From: Saprospiraceae bacterium UBA7328
Lineage (GTDB): Bacteria; Bacteroidota; Bacteroidia; Chitinophagales; Saprospiraceae
Reading direction: 5' to 3'
Length of the DNA stretch: 7,070 nucleotides
Assembly (NCBI GenBank): GCA_002471345.1
Contig: DKPS01000071.1
Coordinates: 1 to 7,070, forward strand
Part shown: one piece after another, positions 1 through 6,510 of the stretch
Numbering within the stretch: the stretch's first letter is position 1
Layout: every line of letters begins with the position of its first letter
Translations under genes and position numbers: made by a program
Notes under the pieces: generated by a model
What the model was told of the DNA's origin: nothing
Databases searched by the model: none
The model's input: the letters and a program-made list of their open reading frames with translations, nothing else

Positions 1-550
1 AAGGGAAAGAGCGTCCCCAATCCTTTTCCATATATCCTTTTCCCCCGTCAAAAGAAATTTCTTTTCCATCATACACCAAACTCCCATTTAATGAATGGTT
101 CATACTGAGAATGCCATGGTAGCATTGCATAAATGGTACAAATGAAAATGGTCCCATAATTCCAGGAGAATACCATTCATTGGACCATGGCGTATTTTCA
201 GTCATATGAACTTTGCCTTTAATGATCTTTGAATCTAATTCAACCGAACCTAATGTAAATGAGTTGTTCTCAATTTTGACGTCAAAAGAATTTGGCTGAG
301 CCATAAATTCCTCAAACTTATACTTGATGTAATGAGCTTTATTAGTTTTTCCATCCAAAACCTGAACAAATGCTTGCTTGGAGCCTTTGTTATCCATTGC
401 GACTCCTGGGATTATAGCAAAAATGTGTTGTTCATCTTTACTTACTAATTTATAGTACCATCCTTCAAAATAAGACTTCTCTTTACCCCAACCGTGATAA
501 ACTTCTGAGTTGAAAAGAGCATGTAATCTTCTTAATATCATGTTGTCCAT
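1..550 (-). CDS. Tocopherol cyclase-like protein (partial, C-terminus beyond the left edge)
   Basis: My translation of the minus strand gives 183 uninterrupted residues from ATG at 550 to the window edge. The conserved landmarks match the tocopherol-cyclase-like family (Pfam Tocopherol_cycl): YFEGWYYK at residues 27-34, GPFSFVPFMQCYHG at about 133-146 and YMEKDWGRSFP at 173-183. In plants and cyanobacteria the true enzyme (VTE1) closes the chromanol ring of tocopherol. Many non-photosynthetic bacteria carry distant relatives of unknown substrate, and this is one of them. No signal peptide or membrane segment is visible in the part present. The start codon overlaps the stop codon of the upstream UbiA-like gene by one base (TAATG), which argues for translational coupling and fixes the start. 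A second in-frame ATG at codon 4 is possible. The plant protein is longer than the part seen here, so an appreciable C-terminal part is missing. Family assignment is confident; cyclase activity is not shown. Confidence 0.82.
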   Translation of the reverse strand, partial: MDNMILRRLHALFNSEVYHGWGKEKSYFEGWYYKLVSKDEQHIFAIIPGVAMDNKGSKQAFVQVLDGKTNKAHYIKYKFEEFMAQPNSFDVKIENNSFTLGSVELDSKIIKGKVHMTENTPWSNEWYSPGIMGPFSFVPFMQCYHGILSMNHSLNGSLVYDGKEISFDGGKGYMEKDWGRSFP

Positions 551-1371
551 TAATTAATGAGTATTAGAAATAATCCTTGAGTCAAAATGATTCCATCAAG
601 CAATGCTAAAAAATAAATGTCACTTTTTCCTCGGCACTGTGAGATCAGTCCCAATGCTATCAAATTATTAAATACAATTAGAAGCGCATCTGACAGTTGA
701 TAAATATTAGATCTGTATAAGAATAATACAATTAATGATGATAAAAACAAAAGTAAAAATGAAAGATTCAGAGCCGATTGAGTTTTAATAGAATTTCCTA
801 AAGTCTTTAATCCAGTTTGAGCATCCACTTTCTGATCTCTAATATCGAATGGAATGGTCAATCCCAAAATGAACAAAAACTTTTCAAAGAATACAAATGG
901 AGTTTGACTATTGCTATTTAGGACTGGGAGAATGTAGAATAAAGACCATACAACTGCAATAAGCAATATTTTTAGATATGGAAGATCTCTAAGCCTTTTA
1001 TTCTGAAAACTTGGTATCACATAAGCAATTGAAATGATAATGGGTAGGAGTAGGGTTTTCTTCAAATAAAGAGGAAGAAACCAATAAGATGAGGTCGCTA
1101 TAAGCATAGCAATTCCAGAAAGGACGAGTATTAAGGAGCGGCTATTATTAAAGATCAAATGTCGGTTGGATCTATCGTCAACTTCTATTTTGCTCAAAGC
1201 AATGTATCGATGGAGACCATATATAATAAAAGTCCCTGAAGCTATAAATAAGACATAAGGCCAGTTTATGCTTTTTTCAAATACTGCGAAACTTGATAGT
1301 ACAAAAAGAGCAGCTGCTAGACTAATATGAATATTAGAAAAAACATAGAAGTGAATCAGCCTCCTGATCAC
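550..1371 (-). CDS. UbiA-like integral membrane prenyltransferase homologue
   Basis: A 273-residue, very hydrophobic protein with about nine predicted membrane segments (roughly residues 17-31, 38-52, 80-98, 100-120, 134-151, 158-175, 200-219, 227-244 and 252-272), the count typical of the UbiA superfamily. These enzymes transfer prenyl chains from isoprenoid diphosphates to aromatic or other acceptors in the membrane. The second Asp-rich motif is recognisable as PFDIRDQKVD at 174-183, followed by a G-x-K-T-L element (187-191) common in the family. The first motif, usually NxxxDxxxD, is not present: the equivalent loop reads YGLHRY at 51-56, with acidic residues only later (E63, D65, D66). 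The start is GTG, 6 bases after the peptidase stop; no in-frame ATG occurs near it. An AGGAGG lies inside codons 3-4 but has no suitable in-frame start after it. The 3' end overlaps the tocopherol-cyclase-like gene by one base. It could be an active but divergent enzyme or one that has lost prenyl transfer. Confidence 0.75.
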   Translation of the reverse strand: MIRRLIHFYVFSNIHISLAAALFVLSSFAVFEKSINWPYVLFIASGTFIIYGLHRYIALSKIEVDDRSNRHLIFNNSRSLILVLSGIAMLIATSSYWFLPLYLKKTLLLPIIISIAYVIPSFQNKRLRDLPYLKILLIAVVWSLFYILPVLNSNSQTPFVFFEKFLFILGLTIPFDIRDQKVDAQTGLKTLGNSIKTQSALNLSFLLLFLSSLIVLFLYRSNIYQLSDALLIVFNNLIALGLISQCRGKSDIYFLALLDGIILTQGLFLILIN

Positions 1372-1377
1372 AATCTT

Positions 1378-2466
1378 TTATAATTTATCAAAGTACTTAA
1401 AGGAAGTCTTTGGTGTGATCTTTAATAATGTTTGATACATTAAATTGATGATATGCTCTACATCACCTTTGTCACACATTTCCACTGTAGTATGCATATA
1501 TTTTAACGGCATAGATAGTAGTACAGAAGGGATGCCGCTATCAGAATACGCAAATGAATCTGTGTCGGTTCCGGTTGCTCTATAGTATGCACTACGCTGA
1601 TAGGGAATTTCATGTTCTGCAGCGGCCTCCATTACTAAGTCTAGTAATTTATAATGAACGGCAGGTGCAAAAGCCAAAGAAGGGCCTTCTCCACATCTAA
1701 TATCGCCTTCTTCCACAGGTTTAATCATAGGAGTGCTGGTATCATGAGTTACATCAGTGACTATAGCGGCATTAGGTTTTAGTCTATTAGCAATCATTTT
1801 AGCACCACGAAGACCAACTTCTTCTTGAACTGCATTCACTACATGCAAAGTAAATGGAAGCTCAATTTTGTTCTCTTTTATTTTTCTAGCCACTTGTGTG
1901 ATAGCATAACCACCAATCTTATTGTCTAATGATCTGCCACAATAATATTTGTCATTCAAGATGATAAGGTCATCATCAAAAGTTACTACACAACCTACAT
2001 CGATACCCATATCAATAACTTCCTCCTTATTACTGGCACCCACATCTAAAAATATTTTCTGTACTGTAGGAGTATTTGCTTCATGTTTCGCACCCCTAAG
2101 ATGAGTAGCTGGCCATCCGAAAACACCTTCCACTGGGCCTTTTTTTGTGTGAATGATAACTCTTTTAGACGGGGCTATTGTACCATCAGACCCACCATTT
2201 TTAATCACTCTTACCATTCCTTTGTCAGAGATGTAATTCACAAACCATGATATTTCATCTGCGTGAGCTTCTATAACAACGCTATAATCTTTGCCTGGAT
2301 TAATAGTAGCCACAGCAGTACCATAATCGTCAATTTGCCATTCGTCCATGAATGGTTCTAGGTATTTCAACCACAGTTTTTGGCCTGGTGCTTCGAAACC
2401 AGTCGGTGAAGTATTATTGATGTATTCTTTTAAAAACTCTTGAGCTCTCTTGTCAGCAACACTCAT
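1378..2466 (-). CDS. M42 family metallo-aminopeptidase (FrvX/glutamyl aminopeptidase type)
   Basis: A 362-residue cytoplasmic aminopeptidase of the M42 family, which cleaves N-terminal residues from peptides with a two-metal centre and usually forms dodecameric tetrahedral shells. The full metal site can be read: H68-A-D70 (HADE), bridging D181 in GRSLDN, catalytic E215 and ligand E216 in NAVQEEVGLRGA, D238 in TDVTHD and H325 in KYMHTTVE. Length is normal for the family. The reading frame extends upstream to an ATG at 2496, but I chose the ATG at 2466. It overlaps the pyrE stop as ATGA, and the protein then begins MSVADKRAQEFLKEY, as family members usually do; the extra 10 residues (MEKEPKIMEK) are encoded within the 3' end of pyrE. 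It sits second in the pyrE operon and probably takes part in peptide turnover. I see no specific functional link to pyrE. Confidence 0.93.
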   Translation of the reverse strand: MSVADKRAQEFLKEYINNTSPTGFEAPGQKLWLKYLEPFMDEWQIDDYGTAVATINPGKDYSVVIEAHADEISWFVNYISDKGMVRVIKNGGSDGTIAPSKRVIIHTKKGPVEGVFGWPATHLRGAKHEANTPTVQKIFLDVGASNKEEVIDMGIDVGCVVTFDDDLIILNDKYYCGRSLDNKIGGYAITQVARKIKENKIELPFTLHVVNAVQEEVGLRGAKMIANRLKPNAAIVTDVTHDTSTPMIKPVEEGDIRCGEGPSLAFAPAVHYKLLDLVMEAAAEHEIPYQRSAYYRATGTDTDSFAYSDSGIPSVLLSMPLKYMHTTVEMCDKGDVEHIINLMYQTLLKITPKTSFKYFDKL

Positions 2467-3107
2467 TTTTTCCATGATCTTGGGTTCTTTCTCCACTCTT
2501 GGAGGCTTTTTAATTCGTCCTTTTTTATAATTCCTTGTTCAATAGCTTCTTTCAAAAGGGCACTATATCCAGATAAACTCCTGTAATTACAGTCTTTTGA
2601 CTTAAATGCCTCGACAGCTTCCTCAAATTCATAAGTGAAAATGGACACTACTCCTTCTACCACAAGCCCAACCGACCTTAAAGCATCTACAGCTTCAAGA
2701 CTACTCTTTCCAGTAGATATTAAATCTTCTATTACTAAACATTTTTGACCTGAAGTAAATTCACCTTCCACTTGCTGACCTGTCCCATATTTCTTTTTGC
2801 CTGATCTCACATAAATAAAAGGCATTTCTAGTCTATCGGCTACCAAAGCTCCATGTGCAATTCCTCCAGTAGCAACACCTGCAATTGTATCAAATGGCAT
2901 ATAATCTTTTGCAGTTTCTGCAAAAGCTTGTGCTATTTCATTCCTAATATGAGGATAGGACAATGTTTTTCTATTGTCACAATAAATAGGAGAAAGAATA
3001 CCAGAAGCCCATTGGAAAGGTTCTTCAGGTCGTAATTTTACGGCATCAATCTCTAATAATTTTTTTGCAATATTTGCACTTAAATTATATAGTAATTTTT
3101 CATTCAT
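2463..3107 (-). CDS. pyrE: Orotate phosphoribosyltransferase
   Basis: Transfers the phosphoribosyl group of PRPP to orotate, giving OMP, the fifth step of de novo pyrimidine synthesis, in the cytoplasm. The protein of 214 residues has the family's normal length. The PRPP-binding signature is clear at 124-135 (LVIEDLISTGKS, with the E127-D128 pair). The flexible catalytic loop is seen at R101-S-G-K-K-K-Y-G108 and leads into the conserved E114-G115; the N-terminal FQWASGILSPIYCDNR element also fits. The frame stays open to a TTG at 3122, but the ATG at 3107 (MNEKLLYNL) is preferred because it is a standard codon and leaves a normal N-terminus. There is no Shine-Dalgarno sequence. It is the first gene of the minus-strand operon and overlaps the M42 start by four bases. 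The divergent NUDIX gene begins only 14 bp away, so the pyrE promoter must lie within NUDIX coding sequence. Confidence 0.96.
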   Translation of the reverse strand: MNEKLLYNLSANIAKKLLEIDAVKLRPEEPFQWASGILSPIYCDNRKTLSYPHIRNEIAQAFAETAKDYMPFDTIAGVATGGIAHGALVADRLEMPFIYVRSGKKKYGTGQQVEGEFTSGQKCLVIEDLISTGKSSLEAVDALRSVGLVVEGVVSIFTYEFEEAVEAFKSKDCNYRSLSGYSALLKEAIEQGIIKKDELKSLQEWRKNPRSWKK

Positions 3108-3121
3108 ATCTGTAGACGGCA
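3108..3121. promoter_or_regulatory. 14-bp spacer between divergent pyrE and NUDIX starts
   Basis: Only 14 bases separate the two start codons. This is too short for even one complete promoter with a 5' leader, so each gene's promoter must lie inside the opposite gene or its transcript must be nearly leaderless. I looked for the Bacteroidota pair (TTTG at about -33, TAnnTTTG at about -7) on both strands and found no convincing match. Neither side has a Shine-Dalgarno sequence. Confidence 0.4.
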
Positions 3122-3751
3122 ATGTACGAAATTCACATAAATGAGAGCAGAATCTTTCTCATAAAAAGCGCTTTATTGGACTTCTATAAAAAGGATGCCA
3201 ATGCTCTTATTTTTAAATACAATGAGAAGTCAAAATATCTGCTTAACTTCATAGATAAGGCTGAAAAGACAAAGAAATCTCTTAATATTTATATTCATCA
3301 TAAAAATTTAAATCTTCTAAAAGAAGATTTCTTTTCATTATTTAAGGTGATCAAAGCCGGTGGTGGATTAGTTTTGAATACCATAGGAGAAGTACTTCTT
3401 ATCTTTAGAAGAGGTTCTTGGGATTTACCGAAAGGTAAAAAAGAAAAAGGTGAGAAGCGAAAAGAAACGGCAATTCGAGAAGTACAAGAAGAGACAGGCC
3501 TCAATCAGCTCACTATTCTAAACTCTCTTCCAGACACTTATCACACCTATCGTACCTCTAAAGAACGGGTTATAAAATTGAGTTACTGGTACCTTATGGA
3601 AACCTTAGATATGGGGTTGACTCCTCAAACGGAAGAAGATATAGAAATTGCTAAATGGGTAAATATATCTGAACTTGAATCAAATTCTTTATCTCCTATG
3701 TATGGTAACATTCAAAGCTTAATTGATCACTTTTTATCTTCTCTTCGTTGA
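3122..3751 (+). CDS. NUDIX hydrolase
   Basis: A 209-residue protein with a perfect Nudix box at residues 105-127: G105, five residues, E111, seven residues, then REVQEETGL (R119-E120, E123-E124). These glutamates bind the Mg ions used to hydrolyse nucleoside diphosphates linked to another group. The preceding GGGLVLN (79-85) and GSWDLPKG (98-105) strands are the usual entry to the fold. About 75 residues at the N-terminus (MYEIHINESRIFL onward) form an extra region that carries no motif I know. The substrate cannot be told from the box; sugar nucleotides, dinucleoside polyphosphates and oxidised nucleotides are all possible. The gene diverges from pyrE with a 14-bp gap and converges on rarA with a 7-bp gap. 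The neighbourhood of nucleotide and DNA-maintenance genes suggests nucleotide-pool housekeeping, which is inference. Confidence 0.93.
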   Translation: MYEIHINESRIFLIKSALLDFYKKDANALIFKYNEKSKYLLNFIDKAEKTKKSLNIYIHHKNLNLLKEDFFSLFKVIKAGGGLVLNTIGEVLLIFRRGSWDLPKGKKEKGEKRKETAIREVQEETGLNQLTILNSLPDTYHTYRTSKERVIKLSYWYLMETLDMGLTPQTEEDIEIAKWVNISELESNSLSPMYGNIQSLIDHFLSSLR

Positions 3752-3758
3752 ATTAGTA

Positions 3759-5054
3759 TCAATCACTTTTTTCATTATCCCATTCATAATAGTCTCCCCA
3801 GAGTGCTTTCATTCGGTTAGATATGACTTGTTCTGATTTATTAGATTTAGGAAAGTAGAAGGGGGTTTTTAAAATCTCATTTGGAAGCAAGTCATCTTTA
3901 GCAAAGTTATCTTCAAAATCATGAGCATATTTATACTCTGCTCCGTAGCCAATCTCTTTCATAAGATACGTAGGCGCATTCCTTAGTTTTAAAGGAACTG
4001 ATAAATTACCTGTTTCTTTTACTACTGATCGTGCTTTCTTTATTGCCATATAGGAAGCATTGCTCTTTTCACTAGTAGCTAAGTAAACCGCACATTGAGA
4101 CATTGGAATTTGACCTTCGGGCATTCCTATCTTTTCGATTGCTTCAAAACAAGCATTTGCAAGAAGCAAGGCGTTTGGGTTTGCCATTCCAATGTCTTCA
4201 GATGCCGATATTATCATTCTTCTACAGATAAATTTTGGGTCTTCCCCACCTTCTATCATTCTTGCCATATAATATAATGTGGCATTAGGATCGCTGCCCC
4301 TTATTGATTTTATAAATGCCGAGATAATGTCAAAATGCATTTCTCCAGCTTTGTCGTATATGAGAGGATTACTTTTAAGAACTTGAGAAACGATATCATC
4401 CGTAATCACTATTTCTTTAGTATTCTCTGGAAAATGATTCACAACTATCTCCAAGCAGTTCAGCAATTTTCGTGCATCACCACTAGAATATCTCAGAAGG
4501 TTTGCATCCTCTATGATTTCAATGTTTTTTGAACAGAGATGTACATCTTGCTTTATTGCATTCCTTAATATACTTTGAAGATGTTCTTTGGTATGGGGCT
4601 TTAGTATCAGAGTTTGGCACCTTGAAAGCAATGCTGAGATAACTTCAAAAGAAGGGTTTTCAGTAGTTGCGCCAATTAAAGTTATTACACCTTTTTCAAC
4701 AGCACCTAATAAGGAGTCTTGTTGACTTTTACTAAATCTGTGAATTTCATCAATAAACAAAATAGGATTAGGGCCTTCAAATAGAGTAGTGTGTTGTGCT
4801 TTTTCTATAGTGCTTCTTACATCTTTTACCCCTGAATTAATAGCGCTTAAGGAATAGAATGTCCTTTTACTCGCCTCGGCGATAAGATTTGCAACAGTTG
4901 TTTTACCTACTCCAGGAGGGCCCCACAAAATTAAAGAAGGAAGATGTCCTGATACTAAAAGTTTGCTTAAAATTCCATCTTGCCCAATCAAATGTTCTTG
5001 GCCAACGAACTCATCCAATGATCTAGGTCTTACTCTCTCAGCTAAAGGAGTCAT
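3759..5054 (-). CDS. rarA: Replication-associated recombination protein A (AAA+ ATPase, RarA/MgsA)
   Basis: A 431-residue AAA+ ATPase of the RarA/Mgs1/WRNIP1 family, related to clamp-loader subunits and acting at stalled replication forks. The order of motifs is complete: an N-terminal PLAERVRPRSLDEFVGQ box (residues 3-19), Walker A GPPGVGKT at 45-52, Walker B LFIDEIHRF at 99-107, sensor 1 GATTENPSF at 128-136, an arginine finger in LLSRC (R145) and sensor 2 SGDARKLLN at 191-199. The C-terminal half holds the RarA-specific tetramerisation region, including KSIRGSDPNA and PKFICRRMIISASEDIG. Length is usual (E. coli RarA is about 447 residues). The ATG at 5054 is well placed because the conserved box begins at once. 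It has no Shine-Dalgarno sequence, only an A/T-rich leader. The gene diverges from the AlkD gene across an 81-bp spacer and converges with the NUDIX gene. Confidence 0.96.
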   Translation of the reverse strand: MTPLAERVRPRSLDEFVGQEHLIGQDGILSKLLVSGHLPSLILWGPPGVGKTTVANLIAEASKRTFYSLSAINSGVKDVRSTIEKAQHTTLFEGPNPILFIDEIHRFSKSQQDSLLGAVEKGVITLIGATTENPSFEVISALLSRCQTLILKPHTKEHLQSILRNAIKQDVHLCSKNIEIIEDANLLRYSSGDARKLLNCLEIVVNHFPENTKEIVITDDIVSQVLKSNPLIYDKAGEMHFDIISAFIKSIRGSDPNATLYYMARMIEGGEDPKFICRRMIISASEDIGMANPNALLLANACFEAIEKIGMPEGQIPMSQCAVYLATSEKSNASYMAIKKARSVVKETGNLSVPLKLRNAPTYLMKEIGYGAEYKYAHDFEDNFAKDDLLPNEILKTPFYFPKSNKSEQVISNRMKALWGDYYEWDNEKSD

Positions 5055-5135
5055 TTTTTATTTATTGAATTCTCTCAATGATAAGTAAAGAATGGATATT
5101 TTGAAGTCGTAAAGAAAAAAAGAAGGAGAGAAAGA
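5055..5135. promoter_or_regulatory. Divergent promoter region between rarA and the alkD-like gene
   Basis: This 81-bp AT-rich spacer is the largest non-coding stretch in the window and must serve both directions. On the plus strand, TATTTTG at 5097-5103 resembles the Bacteroidota -7 element TAnnTTTG with one base missing, 32 bp before the AlkD start. On the minus strand, TATCATTG lies at 5075-5082 and matches TAnnTTTG at all but one position. Neither has a well-spaced -33 TTTG. A small perfect inverted repeat, ATTGA-6-TCAAT, lies at 5064-5079. The boundaries are certain; the individual elements are only candidates. Confidence 0.45.
5123..5128 (+). promoter_or_regulatory. Shine-Dalgarno sequence of the alkD-like gene
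   Basis: AAGGAG lies 7 bases before the ATG at 5136, an ideal spacing. It is inside a longer purine-only stretch from about 5111 to 5135. It is the only canonical ribosome-binding site in front of a gene in this window, and it supports the chosen AlkD start. Confidence 0.75.
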
Positions 5136-5819
5136 ATGAATAGTCCTATTCAAGAAGTGATGGAGGTTTTAAAATCCCATGGAGATGAAGATTATGCCGT
5201 TAGGATGAAAAGTTATCTGAAGGATCATTTCGAATTGTATGGTATACAATCCCCAAAGAGAAAATTACTTACTAAATCATTCATTAAATCACATAAAAAG
5301 ACAGATTATCAGAATATAAAATCTATGGTCAAAGATTTATGGGAGTATCCATTTAGGGATGTTCAATATGTTGCGATGGATTTATTTTCTAGCTATCTTA
5401 AAACTATGGAGAAAGAGGATTTATCTCTTTTGGAATATTTAATAACTTCAAAATCATGGTGGGATACCGCAGATTGGTTAGCTGCCCATGGAGCAGGTAC
5501 ATATTTTATGAAATTTCCTGATGTAAAAATGGAAGTGATCGAGAAATGGATGCAAAGTGAAAACTTATGGCTCATAAGGTCAGGTATCATACATCAGCTT
5601 TTTTATAAAGAGAAAACAGATTTTGATTTGATGGTTGCTTTGATCCTAGATCAAAAAGGATCTAAAGAATTCTTTATAAATAAAGCTAGTGGATGGGCAT
5701 TGCGGCAATATTCCAAAACAAATCCTTCTATGGTGCAGCTTTTTATAGATGAGTATTCCTCTGAATTGAGCAATCTTACAATTAAAGAAGGAATGAAGTG
5801 GATTGTAAAAAATAGATAA
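5136..5819 (+). CDS. AlkD-type DNA alkylation repair protein (DNA glycosylase)
   Basis: A 227-residue protein of the AlkD family, close to the 237 residues of Bacillus cereus AlkD. These are all-helical HEAT-like-repeat glycosylases that remove N3- and N7-alkylated purines without flipping the base. The residues known to act in B. cereus AlkD fall at the very same numbers here: W109 and D113 in KSWWDTADW, R148 in LWLIRSGI and W187 in KASGWALRQY. The active cleft therefore appears intact. The Y-G-I-Q-S-P-K-R-K segment at 35-43 is also typical. The start has a strong AAGGAG site 7 bases upstream. It forms a pair with the lipoprotein gene 4 bp downstream and shares its upstream spacer with rarA, another genome-maintenance gene. 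A damage-responsive promoter is possible, but I found no recognisable operator. Confidence 0.93.
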   Translation: MNSPIQEVMEVLKSHGDEDYAVRMKSYLKDHFELYGIQSPKRKLLTKSFIKSHKKTDYQNIKSMVKDLWEYPFRDVQYVAMDLFSSYLKTMEKEDLSLLEYLITSKSWWDTADWLAAHGAGTYFMKFPDVKMEVIEKWMQSENLWLIRSGIIHQLFYKEKTDFDLMVALILDQKGSKEFFINKASGWALRQYSKTNPSMVQLFIDEYSSELSNLTIKEGMKWIVKNR

Positions 5820-5823
5820 CAAA

Positions 5824-6501
5824 ATGAAAAAGTATATAAGCGGGTTGATTTTTTTGATTCTTCTTTTAATTGCATGTGCATCAGTCAATTCACCACAAGA
5901 GTCAATTAATGTTAAAAGTATTCTTGCTTTAGGTGATAGTTATACCATCGGAGAAAGTGTAGCTGAAAGTGAAAGGTGGCCAGAGCAGTTAAAGGCCGGT
6001 CTTGAAAATGAATTAAACAAATCAATTCAATTGAAGACCATCGCTAAAACAGGTTGGAGAACTGATGAGCTAAGGGGGGCTGTAAATGAAGAGGGATTAG
6101 ATAAGACGTTTGATCTTGTAACTCTTTTGATTGGTGTTAACAATCAATATCAAGGCAAACCTTTTATGGAGTATCCCTCAGAATTCAGATTATGCTTAGA
6201 GCAGGCTATTTCATATGCTGCTTCAGTAAAAGATGTAATTGTAGTTTCCATACCAGATTATGGATTCACACCTTTTGGTCAAAAAAAAGACCCTGACAAA
6301 ATCAGTGAAGAAATAGATAAATACAATGATATCAATAGAAGTATATCTAAGGAATATGGAGTGAAATATGTAAACATAACTGACATAACAAGAAATGGAC
6401 TTATTGATCCTCGTCTAGTAGCTGAGGATGGATTGCACCCTTCAGGAAGCTGTTACTCTCAATTTATTCCTCGAATTTTAAATGCTTTGAAAGGTCATTG
6501 A
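5824..6501 (+). CDS. SGNH/GDSL-hydrolase-family lipoprotein
   Basis: A 225-residue exported esterase/lipase-like protein. The N-terminus is a lipoprotein signal: MKKY, a hydrophobic core and the lipobox LIAC ending at C18. The mature protein follows the SGNH blocks: ALGDSYTIGE with nucleophile S39 (block I), KTGWRTDEL with oxyanion G77 (block II), IGVNNQYQG with N107 (block III) and DGLHPS with D202 and H205 (block V). All catalytic residues are present, so it should be active on an ester or acyl substrate, which is unknown. After C18 the sequence ASVNS lacks the acidic cluster of the Bacteroidota surface-export signal, so a periplasm-facing location is likelier than the cell surface. It starts 4 bp after the AlkD stop with no Shine-Dalgarno sequence of its own, so it is probably co-transcribed. 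No functional link with DNA repair is evident. An A8 run lies at 6281-6288. Confidence 0.92.
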   Translation: MKKYISGLIFLILLLIACASVNSPQESINVKSILALGDSYTIGESVAESERWPEQLKAGLENELNKSIQLKTIAKTGWRTDELRGAVNEEGLDKTFDLVTLLIGVNNQYQGKPFMEYPSEFRLCLEQAISYAASVKDVIVVSIPDYGFTPFGQKKDPDKISEEIDKYNDINRSISKEYGVKYVNITDITRNGLIDPRLVAEDGLHPSGSCYSQFIPRILNALKGH

Positions 6502-6510
6502 TATCTATGA

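Noticed and set aside
1360..1366. AGGAGG inside codons 3-4 of the UbiA-like gene as a ribosome-binding site for a later start
   Set aside because: The only nearby ATG is out of frame and opens just a nine-codon frame; no in-frame ATG or GTG follows at a useful distance.
3108..3122. TTG at 3122 as the pyrE start
   Set aside because: The ATG five codons later is a standard start and gives a normal family N-terminus; the extra residues MPSTD have no support.
2853..5888. Short open frames opposite or overlapping pyrE, NUDIX, rarA and the alkD/lipoprotein region (for example 2853-3035 plus, 3298-3504 minus, 4095-4277 plus, 4335-4532 plus, 5393-5590 minus and 5646-5888 minus)
   Set aside because: Each lies within a strongly supported gene on the other strand, has low-complexity or Cys/Phe/Ser-rich composition and shows no motif; they are shadow frames.
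6277..6292. GGTC-A8-GACC inverted repeat, possible hairpin or slippage site
   Set aside because: It is inside the lipoprotein gene, the stem is only 4 bp with no T-run, and the frame encodes a normal FGQKKDPD stretch; an A8 run alone is weak evidence for phase variation.
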